Below are positions 24,090 through 35,697 of a stretch of 64,000 nt of DNA, piece by piece. Below the pieces are notes generated by a model. The model was not told where the DNA came from and did not search any database. It saw only the letters and a list, made by a program, of their open reading frames with translations. Each line of letters starts with the position of its first letter. Position 1 is the stretch's first letter. The stretch is taken from NCBI GenBank assembly GCA_038501625.1, contig JAZAYU010000054.1, positions 1,302,001 to 1,366,000 on the forward strand, written 5' to 3'. This stretch comes from Corbicula japonica (Eukaryota > Mollusca > Bivalvia > Venerida > Cyrenidae). The translations under genes and the position numbers were made by a program.

Positions 24090-24810
24090 CAATAACATTT
24101 TGCGTGTGCATTATGTCTTCCAATTCATGCAAGTGAACTGTTGATCAGCTTTGGGGTTGGGGACAACTTCAAATATATCCCTGTATACACCATTGCTGGT
24201 TCTCTAGGTCCAAAGTGTCGAGCTCTGCCTATGTTTCATGCCTTCAGCGGGTGTGACAACACATCCTCCTTTGCTGGTAAAGGGAAGAAGTCTTCTTGGG
24301 AGACGTGGCAAATATGTGTAACTGATGTGTTTGCAGACCTTGGGAATATACCACCACAGGACAGAATAGACCAGCACATCGCAAACCTTGAGCGATTTGT
24401 TGTTCTGCTTTATGACAAAACAAGCACTGTCACATCAGCTGATAAAGCGAGAAAAGATCTCTTTTTCAGGAAGGGCAGATCTATTGATCTAATACCACCA
24501 ACTTCTGCTGCTCTACCAGCATGTCAGAAGAGCATCTTATCAAGCGGGTCATGTTTGGGGCCAGTCACTTCTCCCCAATCCCGTGTTACCTTCACCTGTT
24601 GAATAAGGTTGGATGAAAGGACCTGGGAATGCATGGGAACCCTATTGATCAGATCTGCCACAAGCATCAGTTTCCTGTATGGGATTCCTGAAATGTGTAT
24701 GTGTCAAAGGCTGCGGAGGAAGATGCAAGTGTGTAAAAGCACAACTAGCATGAACAGCTCTGTGCAAATGGAGGGGACGAGGGTGAGGATTGTGACCGTG
24801 TGTGATTAGA
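24090..24810 (+). pseudogene. Transposon-type gene fragment, FEN/PIN-like core and Cys-rich tail, frameshifted
   Basis: The open frame to 24602 contains LPMFHAFSGCDNTSSFAGKG followed by KKSSWETW. This HA(F/L)(S/T)GCD motif with a GKGKK hairpin recurs in many invertebrate repeat-encoded proteins and recalls PIN/FEN-type nuclease folds; that link is inference. After about 24500 the frame is lost, and Cys-rich coding (GCGGRCKCVKAQLACTALCK) reappears in another frame near 24705-24765. The copy is therefore dead. Confidence 0.5.
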
Positions 24811-25374
24811 CTGTGTACTTACATTAGTCATTTCTAGCAATTGATGGTTACAAGGATTAGACCTTTTGGGGATTAAGTTATTATAAAACTCTTCATATTG
24901 ATTAAATAAAACACTGTACTTATGTTTGACATTCAAATACATTCTTACATATTTTTGAAGGCAATTTCTGTAACAAAAAGGCCATTTGCTCACTAGATAT
25001 TTGTCTGATATGCTTACATTTGCTTATAACGTTAGAACATCCTTGACAATATAGATTTAGACTAAACAATTGTGACTATACGATGAAAATCCTTCAAATA
25101 GCAGCATTTTCCAGAATTTTGGCGGCCATCTTGAAAAAAGCGTTGTTTTTTTTAAAGATATCAAATGGGTCTCTTTCACGTTTCAGAAGGTACATCAAAA
25201 GCTAACTTTGAGAAAAATTTGGAGCTTTTAACCAAATTTGAACGATTGTTACTGAAAACGGCTGGACTAAGTATTGTCCTAAGTAAGGTCTCAACACAAG
25301 TTTGGTTATGATTACTGAAGCAAGACGACTTACTTTATGTTATATTAACTTCTACGGTCGCGTATCTCCCCTCG

Positions 25375-25401
25375 CCCCCCCCCCCCCCCCCCCCCCCCCC
25401 C
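25375..25401. repeat. Poly-C run (27 C)
   Basis: An uninterrupted homopolymer lying just beyond the long inverted repeat. Its length is likely to be unreliable in sequencing. Confidence 0.9.
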
Positions 25402-27400
25402 TCCAATTTATATAGAAGGACTATCGGTGTCTAGATCATTTAAACTCTTTTCTTCAAAATGTTTGAGGATAATTTGTTAGAAGATTTTAAGGTTTTAAGT
25501 ACGTGTTGTTTTATGCTCTACTTTCGGTTTCAATTATGCCACCACAACACATATATGTCAGATTATTTAATGTGTTTTATATAGCACAAGTAAAGGATCA
25601 CATTGTTATTAAAATGATAGTAACTTAGTTTAAATAAATAAATCTATAACATTTAAAACATTTACCTGCCAAAAGTATAACAAAAACAGGCAGTTTTCCT
25701 CTTAATAACAACTAACTTAAAAGATTTTACGTCAACCGTAAGTATGTGTCAATCCCAACTATGATAATCAATAATCAATCGTTTAAGTATGACGAAACAT
25801 TTTCAAAAAAGGTTAGTCAGTGGTGAAATAATTTTCCAAAAAGACAAATTACGCTTTGAATTTTTTTGTGTGATATCTGATACTTTATCTGTTAAAATTT
25901 TTTAGCCGCTATTGTTTCATGTGATTGTAACTGATTAAACTAAAATAAGAGAAACCGATTGTGTAATAGATCAATGGTGAAAATAAATGGCGGTTGACCG
26001 TGTGTCAAAAAAAAACAAAAATAGGGGTACCACTCCTCTTAGATTTTTCTTCTCCTTACATAAAGAAGTAATCGCTGTATGAAATATGAATATTACTTTT
26101 TGCACCGAGCTTTCTGAATTGTTCAATAAAACATTATTTGTCGAAGTTAAGTAAACATATTCTTGAAGAAACACAATATAATGGTTGCCCGGCATTATTC
26201 CTTCTTCGCTAAACTTGTGTTAGAAAAAATAAGTGACGAGGAAAAAATAAAACAACACCAAACAAAATGAAACATAAAACAATCCGTATGTTGTTTTTAT
26301 CAAGGTCGGTTTACAGCATACGTGGCGGGGACAGCAGCAGCAGAAGAGATAATAGTAAAATATTTAATGGTAGGTGTATCTTTTTATTTACTTTTTTAAT
26401 GTTGAATATTTAATATTTGAAAACGATCCGCACTTAAATATTCAAAATTTCCTTTCATCTTTGCTTATAAGGCCTTTCGCATTTAAACAGAAGACTTTTT
26501 TACTTGAGTTATTTACAAATTCATTTAGAATGATAGTGTTTCGAAAAAAAGTGTTGATATTTAAAATTTTGGGAGATTGTTTTCTTCTTGTTTTCTGCGA
26601 AATATAAATAACTTCCAGTATCGAAAGAAAAATAAAAAGATGACGGTATACTGCGGGAGTACATGTAGATATTACATGTACTGGGTTTATTACACAATAA
26701 AGACTACATTTCTAAAACAAATTTATAAACCTTTTCCACTTACACTACCAACCTTTTCGCCGTATTCAGTTATAAATGCATTTATAGCAAGGGATAGTTT
26801 TGTATCAACATATTTTGTTTGAGGAAGAGTTATTTCAGCCTTTAAAACCTTTGAAAAGTATTCAAAGTACTTATTTAGCGTTAGACATAGACCTTAATAG
26901 GTTTATATTTAGGTTGCGTCATCTGTCATAACTACACATACATGTAGTATTATTTAAACTTATGGTGCTTACACCCCTGAAGTTAATGTAATCTTTTAAA
27001 ATATTTTAAACGGTAAGTTATAATAAAAATAATAAATATAAATGCTTACACACAGTATCTTTATTCAAACCGAAAGTGTCGATTCATTGGTACATAATAT
27101 TATTTAAATGACGGATTCCGAAGTAAAATAGTCCGGGATTTTCCAATATTCAAACAAAGACTGTCCGATTTTTCAGATTGTTAAAACTGGAGCGGATCCA
27201 GGATCTGGTGTAGGCGGTTGCACTTTAGGTGCATAATTAATAATTGTATGCCCCGTCGAAAAAAAAAGAAAATTACATCTGTATATTCTTTTAAGTGAAT
27301 TCATACTTCATGGATGTGGACGAATGAATCAAGAACAAGCAACCGGTGGTCATCTGTTTACATCACGTCGGTATAATCTGAATAAAATACCAGTTAACTT
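25402..27400. other. Intergenic, nothing recognised
   Basis: AT-rich sequence. The open frames here are short and of low complexity, and I saw no repeat family. Confidence 0.4.
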
Positions 27401-27401
27401 T

Positions 27402-27712
27402 CACTCTCTTACACTATCGGCCAGTACATTCACCTCTGTTATAAGTTGGGACTAGACTAGTATCAACAACTTTTACTTGAACTCACATAAAATGTTCACC
27501 AATAACATTTACGATACCTTGGGTTTCTTCGGTTTAGAAAAAAAGATAGTAAAGATTTCTGTCATTTGTTTTACCTCAAGCTTTCAAATTCATAATAATG
27601 ACTGTATAATGTAAGGCTGTCGATTTTGGTAAAAAAATTTGACATTGAGCCTTTCGCATAGCAGAAAAGTGAGTGTAAGGACCGACAACTCTGCGAAGGA
27701 GATTGATTAACT
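27402..27712. repeat. Direct repeat flanking the fucosyltransferase, left copy
   Basis: The copy runs from CTCTTACACTATCGGC through ATTTCTGTCATTTGTTTTAC to CCGACAACTCTGCGAA. It is repeated in the same orientation at 35398-35697 with about 10% difference by eye. Confidence 0.75.
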
Positions 27713-28049
27713 TTATTAAGAGTGAATTATATGCAATGGCTATTCGTGATTTGATCGCCCAAATTAAAGGTTGCAAAGAAAAACAATAACATATAAGAAG
27801 ATTAAATGTGACGGGTTTTTTTTCGCTGAAATGGACAGAAATATCCCGAAAAATAAATCTTCAAGAGGTGACTGAGAAATAAGAAACCTTATTTTGAAAC
27901 CATGCGTCACTAGAACAATTAAGAAAGTGCGAAGAATAGACTAAATTTTAGCCCGTAACGTATTTGACAGAGTTTTGAAACAAACAGCGTCATTATGGAT
28001 AAAGTAAGGTTGTGGAGTTAGAGGATATGACGTCAACAAATCAAAACAA

Positions 28050-28560
28050 ATTCTGAATAAAAGACTAGGCCCAAGCGAAAACAAAACGATTCCGATCGAA
28101 ATTATTGATGATTACGCAAACGTGTCAAGGGAAAACAATTTAGTTTTCGATAGGTTGGAAAGAGACTTTAAGAACAGATTTTGATGTACGCTTTTAGCTT
28201 CATAAATTGTTACTTGAAAATAATATGTAGGATGCTCTGTTTGTATCAAATGAACAACTAGACCGAAATATCACCATAGAGGAAATAACCTACGATGTCA
28301 TGAAATCAAATTTTAAATCAAAGTCTGCCTGTGGCTACGCCGAGATATCGTGTAGCGTATTGAAATATCCCCCGGTAATAGCAGTTTAACATCAACTCTT
28401 TCAGTCATACATGTATATATTTGATATAAGAATGATTTCATCTGCATGGAGAAGAACGATTATAAGTATGCTTATCAGTTATTTACGTCGGATCAACGAG
28501 TCAAGGGTTATATACATTATTTTGATAAATCCATCAATGTGCCTTGATTAATGCTCTGTG
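28050..28560 (+). pseudogene. Decayed LINE reverse transcriptase fragment
   Basis: Frames read ITIEEITYDVMKSNFKSKSA (the insert before RT domain 1), then SAWRRTIIS, the equivalent of the W(K/R)xAII block seen in the LINE at 42195. Stops and frame changes are frequent. It is an old 5'- and 3'-truncated copy. Confidence 0.5.
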
Positions 28561-29499
28561 CCTTGATAGATATAATCAGATGCTTTCACTCATATGAATA
28601 AAGAGATGACGAGTTTAATTTTGAAAGTTCACTTTGAAAATATTTCAGTGCCAAGGAAGAACAGCGAGAACAGTATAAGATAGTAATATATCTCACTGAG
28701 TGAGCTCCGGAACTCTTATATTTCATGATTGACGAAGCCACAAGGTAAATTACTTAATTCCGGAGTTCACGAATTAAATATCTTAATAACCTCCCAACAG
28801 TAAGTGTATCTTACTGCTTCCAATATGACATACTATTTCTTAAAACCTGTTATCAATCGGGGAACTTTCCTGTTCGGGAAAGTTGGGGATTCCCATTTCA
28901 CTTTCCCGATCAGGAAAAATTTAATTGAAAGAAAACACACATTTTTTATATACCTTGGGGAAGGAGCTTAGGGCATCACAGAATACGTAGGAGCTACATA
29001 TTATTTGCTTGTATCTGTTCTCAAAACAATGATCTAAAATTCTACCGTGACCGAATAGTTAAAACGTTTAATTCTATGGGTATTCAGGAGTTTGAACATC
29101 TTTCTTATCATGGGCCTATGATCATACGACTATTCTCAAATCTTAAGCATCCGATTGGCTTCAATGGCGACTGTTCTCCAATCACATGCTGAAGAGTTCC
29201 AGTATGGTCGGGGGAACATATATTACTTGTTTTGCATTTGCAGTAAACATTTAAGACATTCAAACATTGTATTAAGCAGCCACCCAAGGCAGTGACAAAA
29301 AGTGGCGGCCTAACACAGTTGGCTGTTTAAAAAAATCAGTTTAGGTCATATTCAAACTGGCTGTTCAAGATATGTCGTTGATGAATGCAGGTGGCTGCTA
29401 TGACAGGTCCAACTGTAGCTGAAATCGATAACAAAATCCCCATATTTAAACAGTAACTTGTTTAACTTTTTACACTTTTATTGCTTGGATAAAACGTGT

Positions 29500-29660
29500 A
29501 GGTCCAGATCAGCTTGCATATTCATGCCATCTGATCAGGATCTTCACTGATTGCTTTTAGATCTTTTAGGCTTTCTATTACCAAGTTTTAAGCAGTGCAG
29601 ATCCAGATTGGACACCATGGATGTGCTGGCTGATCTGGATATACACTCATTTCACATGAT
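29500..29660. repeat. Palindromic MITE family B (GATCCAGATCAG type), copy
   Basis: GGTCCAGATCAGCTTGCATA and GCTGGCTGATCTGGATATAC form diverged inverted arms. Family members occur at 34575-34670, 35225-35400, 35698-35765 and, best preserved, 55865-56060. Confidence 0.6.
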
Positions 29661-29815
29661 TTAAATGACATATATGGAGTTAAGGGTAAAATTTATAAAG
29701 AGCAACGATCAAATATAAAAAACCAACAACAAAGAGATTTTCACATTGACTTAGCTAAATTTCACCAAAATAAAGTTTGTGTTTTGTTATAAAATCTTCA
29801 TTAAACTACAGAAAT

Positions 29816-31048
29816 TCACAGAATATCTGTTGGAATTCTACATTTTGTTTGAATGTAGGCTATATGATCGTCATACGTCTTACGATACTTTTCCACATTG
29901 TTCAGTTTCTCACACAAATGACACAGGCACGTTGGATGATATCGTATACAGTATTTATCCTTTTCACGCAAATATCTGGTATACAGTTCTTCAGAGGATG
30001 CAATTTCCATTAAGTACTGTGCCAAGTGCTTTGGAGATTTAAAATTAGCGGTGTTTATAAAAGTGTTGTTCGGAAGATGTTTATCATAATCAAGTCCCCC
30101 TCTAACAACCAGCACTGTGTCAAGAGGAAAATTATAGAAAAACTTTTCCGTGATGTAATCTTGACAGATGCTGTTTTCAAAACTGAGATAAAACTTATAG
30201 TCATTGTTGAGCATGTGTTTTAATTTTGAATATTTAAAGTAAGCTTTATTTTTGCTGCATTTTCCAAACACATCAACTTGAAGTCCATATTTGCTTAGTT
30301 GAGACACGTACTGTTCTCTTTTCCCTTTGGTATTACAGTTGCTGACTGCCCAAGCCACCATTTTGCTTTTACGGTGAAATATCGCACTGTAATTTTTTTC
30401 TGGTATTGAAGGTCTTGTATCAAGTGTTGAGTATGGATTGAAAACGTCAGCATCAAGTTCGTAAGAGGATGACCAGTTCATTGTGTTTCTCCAACTGATG
30501 TGTTTATATTCAGTTCTTGCATGGTTAATTGGCGACTCCCCATAATAAAAGATCCACACTTGGTCAGGATTCCGTTGGCTCTTTGGAATAGGTGGCGCTT
30601 CTTCGAGTGGTTCTGTCAATGTATATATTATTGCATCAGCGGTATGCAATTCAGATCTGCTAGTCGTCACTCTGCAGTTGCTGTACAGACACCATTCTTG
30701 AAGCACAATATTTATTCCGGTTAAGTTATAAAAGTCCGGCATATTGTAGTACAGAACCTGTATCCTCTTGCTGGAATTCAGTGTAGGGCTGCTGATAGAC
30801 TCCCGCGTAGCATGGTAACAGTCCACCAGTCTGTTTGGTGTCCACTCCTTCTGTGTCACATAAAACGGACTGTCTACACTGTTGCTGATGACGTAAGCAG
30901 TGTTGTTGTTGTGAAGCACCATCTGTGAGATCATATTCATGCTAGACAACTGCAGAAAACAGTACACACATACTAGAGGAACCAATAACAGAGCAACGTT
31001 ACGACTCAGCAGTCTGAAAACACATGACTGTCTCATTAGAGCACACAT
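29816..31048 (-). CDS. Alpha-1,3-fucosyltransferase (GT10), intronless
   Basis: The 410-residue product has a short cytosolic N-terminus, a single membrane segment (about residues 18-35, VALLLVPLVCVYCFLQL) and a lumenal domain. This is the type II layout of Golgi fucosyltransferases, which transfer fucose from GDP-fucose to GlcNAc-containing glycans. The family signature is clear: FYLSFENSICQDYITEK at residues 286-302, preceded by VDVFGKC (259-263) and followed by VVRGGLDYDKHLPNNTFI. Potential N-glycosylation sites include NLT, NWS, NYS and NNT. The Cys-rich C-terminus (CLCHLC) probably forms disulphides. The length is typical and there is no frameshift, so it should be functional. ATG at 31048 is the first in frame; a second, also before the membrane segment, is at residue 5. 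Acceptor specificity cannot be told from sequence. Confidence 0.92.
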   Translation of the reverse strand: MCALMRQSCVFRLLSRNVALLLVPLVCVYCFLQLSSMNMISQMVLHNNNTAYVISNSVDSPFYVTQKEWTPNRLVDCYHATRESISSPTLNSSKRIQVLYYNMPDFYNLTGINIVLQEWCLYSNCRVTTSRSELHTADAIIYTLTEPLEEAPPIPKSQRNPDQVWIFYYGESPINHARTEYKHISWRNTMNWSSSYELDADVFNPYSTLDTRPSIPEKNYSAIFHRKSKMVAWAVSNCNTKGKREQYVSQLSKYGLQVDVFGKCSKNKAYFKYSKLKHMLNNDYKFYLSFENSICQDYITEKFFYNFPLDTVLVVRGGLDYDKHLPNNTFINTANFKSPKHLAQYLMEIASSEELYTRYLREKDKYCIRYHPTCLCHLCEKLNNVEKYRKTYDDHIAYIQTKCRIPTDIL

Positions 31049-31892
31049 TTTGCTTTCTTGTTCTAAGCTATAAACATTTCTTTCTCAAATGATTGCATAT
31101 TTAAGTGTAAAAACGTGTATTTTGAAACCACAATTCTTATAAAATGTTTGATCACTTCCTTGTTGTAAGTTAAATTTGATGACTTTTTATTTTTGTCGTA
31201 GGTCACACTTTTTTTCTGAAGCATATTTTTGCAACTCCTTAATAGTTTTCAAACAAACGGGAATCTAGACAACTAGTCTAGAATCTTGAAATAAATTTTG
31301 TAAAAAATTTATAACTTTATATCATTAGAAGTTGATTGTGTTTGTGTACCACCAGAAAAGAAAGAATCTTATCTGAACTTCATTCAATTTTTCATCTCAA
31401 TATGGCTTAGTGTATTGTGACGACGAAATCGGTTGACATCAACTTGAGATTTAAAGGTCAAGTAATGTGCTAATATCTTGGCTAATTTAATAACTTGTAA
31501 CGGGAATTTTACTTAAAAGTTATAATTTTTTAAAGTGTTATCACACTATGTGGACATGTTTGCGACATCTGGAGTTGTAACACTGTTACTGTCAATGGAG
31601 TATTTTACTGTCAAATAGCTTCAAGCAAATGCAGTTAAATTAATTACTCTTGGTGTTGAGGAAATGCAGTGATATATTGGTTATGATCTGTGCAGGTCAA
31701 ATCATAGATTATTTGTGACCTCAGAATACATATACAGTTTCACTGGTTACACTTCCTACTGCAATATGCGTGAAATAAAACCACAAAAAAGCTATATAAC
31801 ATGTTTAGCTTTGCTACTGTAAAACATGTGAGATTAATATTGGCTAATACCATCAAAATTCGAATTATGAATAAATTACTGAATCAATCACA

Positions 31893-32050
31893 AATGCTGG
31901 TCAGTGATAAATTACATCAAAAGTAGTAGCTTTCTGTGCACTGCATTAGACCAGTGTTTGTCAGTGTGCTGTTCAAAATTGTGTTGTACATGTGTGTTGG
32001 AACACTGTGGCAGACAGGCAGGGGCATTCACAGATGTTGTCCAGTGTCTA
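31893..32050. repeat. Direct repeat around gene fragment, copy 1
   Basis: TGCTGGTCAGTGATAAATTA through CAGACAGGCAGGGGCATTC is repeated at 32593-32750 in the same orientation with few changes. The pair encloses the neurobeachin-like fragment. Confidence 0.8.
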
Positions 32051-32100
32051 AACTTATCACAGATTAGTTACTTTGATTTACAGTTTGCTTTAATTTGCAG

Positions 32101-32540
32101 AAAACCCCAAGAGATACAATGCATTGCTGGAGATTCTACACCTCATCTATATATGTGGATTTGATATAAAACTGAAAGCATTCGGTCAACCAATGTCAAT
32201 ACTTGTTTCCAAATCTGGTGCTGCCAAAGCTATTGCTAAGCAGCTTGGATGGCAAGAAACTTTGTCCAAGCTATTCATTCATCATCCAATCGCCATGCCA
32301 TCCAGTGACCTTGACCCTGCTGAGCGTGATATCACCATGGAAACACAGACTGCTTGTGAAGAAAACAATAGTGCAGCAAACCAGTCTGAGATTAAGTCAT
32401 AGAAGGGAGGTTATTCTAATATTTATACAGAAAATAGTCCTCTTTTATCAGAAACTTTTGCAACTGAACAAGAAAGTGCAATTTCACCAATAGACTGTGC
32501 TCAAGCAGAGGTTAGCACCTCAACAGATGTCGCGTAAACG
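32101..32540 (+). pseudogene. Neurobeachin-like gene fragment with in-frame stops
   Basis: After an acceptor-like TTTAATTTGCAG, one frame reads NPKRYNALLEILHLIYICGF, then VSKSGAAKAIAKQLGWQETL and an acidic, Ser/Thr-rich stretch. It runs on through a TAG at 32399-32401 into NSPLLSETFATEQESA and ends at a TAA. The helical part with the xxLGWQxxLxxLF motif resembles the region upstream of the PH-BEACH domain in neurobeachin-like proteins. Family assignment is by eye. The preserved splice acceptor argues for DNA-level duplication, not retroposition. No neighbouring exons were found, so it is probably a non-functional gene fragment. Confidence 0.45.
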
Positions 32541-32592
32541 GGTGACAAACGTTGATTTCTCTCTTCGTAATCGACAGTTCTTTAATCACAAA

Positions 32593-32750
32593 TGCTGGCC
32601 AGTGATAAATTACATTAAAAGTAGTAGCTTTCTGTGCACTGCATTAGACCAGTGTTTGTCAGTGTGCTGTTCAAAATTGTGTTGTTTATGTATTATGGAA
32701 ACACTGTGGCAGACAGGCAGGGGCATTCACAGATGTTGCCCAGTGTTAAA
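32593..32750. repeat. Direct repeat around gene fragment, copy 2
   Basis: Second copy of 31893-32050, ending TTGCCCAGTG, after which the two copies diverge. Confidence 0.8.
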
Positions 32751-32819
32751 AAGGACAACAGTTTTTGTCAGTATCATTAAATATATGTAAGCATTAAAAA
32801 TAATATTTTGTGTTGCTAA

Positions 32820-33032
32820 GTTTTTGTGAATTTATGTAAATGGAATTTTAGGGAATTATGAGGTCTTGTTTTTTTTCTTCACTTTTCTAACCTATTTTAT
32901 AAATGAAAAATGAAGATAAACTTATTATGAATATTAGGGCGAAGTTTTGTTGAACTGCATTTTGCCATTACAAAGATGTATATAATATATTTTTACCGCT
33001 CAGTGCAATTAGGACTGGAGACGACCCTTAAT
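32820..33032. repeat. Partial copy of the TTAA-flanked MITE
   Basis: GTTTTTGTGAATTTATG, TGAACTGCATTTTGCCATTA and the terminal GACCCTTAA match 16490-16709. The left half is missing. Confidence 0.6.
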
Positions 33033-33740
33033 GCCAGTATCTATATAACTAAACACCAGTAACAAGACAATACTGTCAAACGTTTTATTGCAACAAAAAA
33101 CTACATTAAACAACTGAAAATGAAAAACAAATCAAATAAACAAAATAAACGTATTATAAAGAGCAATAAAGTTTAGTAACAGGAAGCGTCCAGAGGAAGC
33201 CGATTGCAGTAGCTTCCAAAATGTGTATGGTTTGAATGTGCTAGATGTCGGCATGATTTATAGTTGAAGGTGTAGTCATTTCAGAAAAGAAATGTCAGAT
33301 TCAACGAAACAGCATACAATGTTACTGGGATATAACATTCAACTAACAAAAAATGTCGGGGATAATGGATGATCTTTTGACTAAATAAGCGATCATTTGT
33401 GTAAACTTATCAAAACCTCCATTTCCAGAATACCCTTATGTCCTTCCTAAACATACAGTTACAAGTGTTATAAATAATTCTGTTTGAAATCACCTTGTGG
33501 AAAAAATGTTGTTTACCATATTAAATTTAGTTGAAGTTTTATTGTTTATATTATACGAATCATATATGTTTTTGAGTGGCCAGTGTATGTGCTCAGTGCA
33601 CTTGACCTATCAATACTTTGAATGAATCCCATACACCTTACAGATACTATAATGCCCATGGGAAACTAATAAAAGTCTTAAAAATTGCTCTTACTACAGA
33701 AACAATCTTATTAAAAGTGTAAATTGAAATGAAAAAAAAA
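33033..33740. other. Intergenic, nothing recognised
   Basis: AT-rich sequence with no coding-like block or repeat family that I recognised. Confidence 0.4.
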
Positions 33741-33742
33741 CT

Positions 33743-33973
33743 AACATACTAAAACAAAAGAAAAACCGTTTGCATGAGAACTCTGACATTCATTGAATAT
33801 ATAACAAAGCAACTCATACCTGAAATAAGTATATGCTGGTCTACAGTGTTTAGTGCCTTTCCTTGAATTTCTTGAAAACCCTAACATTATTTTGACAAAT
33901 TTACACTAAACATTGTAGACCAGCATATACTTATTTCAGGTATGAGTTGCTTTTCTTTTGTTTTAGTATGTGC
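33743..33973. repeat. Palindromic element, about 48-bp near-perfect arms
   Basis: Arms 33808-33855 and 33904-33951 share AGCAACTCATACCTGAAATA and AAGTATATGCTGGTCTACA with a single mismatch. An outer pair (33743-33766 and 33951-33973, TACTAAAACAAAAGAAAA) extends the fold, with about 40 bp inserted in the left arm only. Confidence 0.8.
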
Positions 33974-34570
33974 TTGGTAATTAGAATATGAATTAGACTA
34001 AATTGAGCTTGCAAACATTAACTACACCCTAACCTAACCTTAGCTAAATACATTTCTTTACTAAAATCTAGGTGGCAATAAGTATTTCCCCCAAAATTCA
34101 GTTTTGAAATTTTAGCCACTTTTCGCCATTTGCAATGTTTGCGACTCCTTAAGCAATGTTGATGGACAGACAGACTACAATTTGAATGATTGCATGGTTG
34201 CAACTTTGGTACACTCTTACTATATTACTGGGTAACCAAGTCAACAATTTCTAAACTGTATCTGTATATAACAATTTCCTTCTTGTAATGGCTTTGACTA
34301 AATCTCTACTTCACTACCACGCATTTAAAAATAGGAAAATATAGAAAATAGAACTTAATTCAACATTGTAAAATAAAATTTAACAATCTTCTATCTCCCT
34401 GTTTTCTAACACTTTTTGTCATTATCATGATTTCTAATAAATGATACAGACAAGGTCTGTAATTGGTATTAATTGTAATAAAACATTTCTAAAAATATAT
34501 CTGATGATTGTTAAACAGCTGCCTTTATGAGGAATTCTCTGGATAAGCATGTAAGTTTGTTTACACATAT
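33974..34570. other. Intergenic, nothing recognised
   Basis: AT-rich sequence. I found no gene or repeat. Confidence 0.4.
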
Positions 34571-34574
34571 TCAC

Positions 34575-34670
34575 AATAGAACAGATGGCACAGATGTGCC
34601 AGCTGATCTGGATCTACAATGTTTGCTCATGCACAAAGGTGTATATATATGGAGGAAAGAGTTGAAATAA
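34575..34670. repeat. Palindromic MITE family B, partial copy
   Basis: GATGTGCCAGCTGATCTGG and ATCTACAATGTTTGCTCATG match the right arm of the copy at 55865-56060. Confidence 0.5.
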
Positions 34671-35224
34671 AAAAACTCATAAAGACCACTTGAGCATTAA
34701 GATCACAATTTTACTATTTGAACAACCTCCAAATTAAGGCCACCCAATTATTAAGACCACTTTGCTCAATGATGGTCTAAATATATAGTAGGCTGATTGT
34801 ATTTATATTATTGACAATTATTGACAATGACCATGTCAAGCAATGCAAGCCTTCCCATTTAGCCAAGTTTGTTTGTAACTTCTTGTTAAAGAAGTTGTAA
34901 GAAATAATACATAATATAGGGAGCAGTAAGTTGCAATAACTTTTGGAAGTCTTTTTTAATTTACATGTCAATTTCATGCATCAAAACTTAATTTGCATAA
35001 GACAATTCAGATCAGAAATTAATGAATAAACTGGTTGAAAACTTGTACACAGATATTACAAATGCTGTTCTTACTTGGCACTGAAATATTGTCAAAGTGG
35101 ACTTACACAACTAAACTCATCATCTATTTCCTAATTCAAGTGAAACATTTGAAAATATCTATCAAGACACAAAGCATTCGTCAAGGCACAAGGTTGGATT
35201 AACCAAATCAAAATAAAGTAGATT

Positions 35225-35400
35225 AACCCTTTCCTCCATATATACGACTTTTATGGCATGGTCTGTGTTAATCCAGATCTGCCAGCACAGATGTGCTGTC
35301 GGATTAGTATCTACACGGTTTGCTTTGAAATTCAGTCGTTTATTCATCTGTTTATATCTGACAAAGAAGCCAACAGTGTAGATTCTGATCTGACTGCACA
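35225..35400. repeat. Palindromic MITE family B, copy
   Basis: ATCCAGATCTGCCAGCACAG and AGTGTAGATTCTGATCTGAC are diverged inverted arms. The copy abuts the left end of the direct repeat at 35398. Confidence 0.5.
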
Positions 35401-35697
35401 CTCTGTTACACTATCGGCTCATTACATTCACCTCTGATATAGGCTAGGACTACTTTCAACTACTTTTACTTTGACTCAAAGAAATAGTTCACCAATTACA
35501 TTTACAATAGATTGGGTTTCATCGGTTTAAATGAAAGATTGTAAAGATTTCTGTCATTTGTTTTACCTCAAGCTTTCAAATTCATAATTATGACTGTATA
35601 AAATAGGGCTGTCGAGTTTGGTAAAAAATCTTGACAATGAGCCTTTCGCAGAGATGTAAAGTGAGTGTAAGGAACGACAACTCTGCAAAGTAGATTG
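35398..35697. repeat. Direct repeat flanking the fucosyltransferase, right copy
   Basis: Second copy of 27402-27712 in the same orientation. The pair brackets about 7.7 kb including the GT10 gene. Confidence 0.75.

Larger units (their letters stand above)
22735..25265. repeat. Long inverted repeat with tandem-amplified left arm
   Basis: The left arm (22735-23935) and right arm (24365-25265) are inverted copies. They share AAGATGGCCGCCAAAA-type sequence, AACATCCTTGA and AGCATCTTATCAAGCGGGTC-like sequence. The left arm holds three near-identical units of about 175 bp (22920-23340) where the right arm has one. The loop is 23936-24364. Confidence 0.7.

Noticed and set aside
29779..30042. Plus-strand 78-87 codon frames
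   Set aside because: They are antisense to the intact fucosyltransferase.
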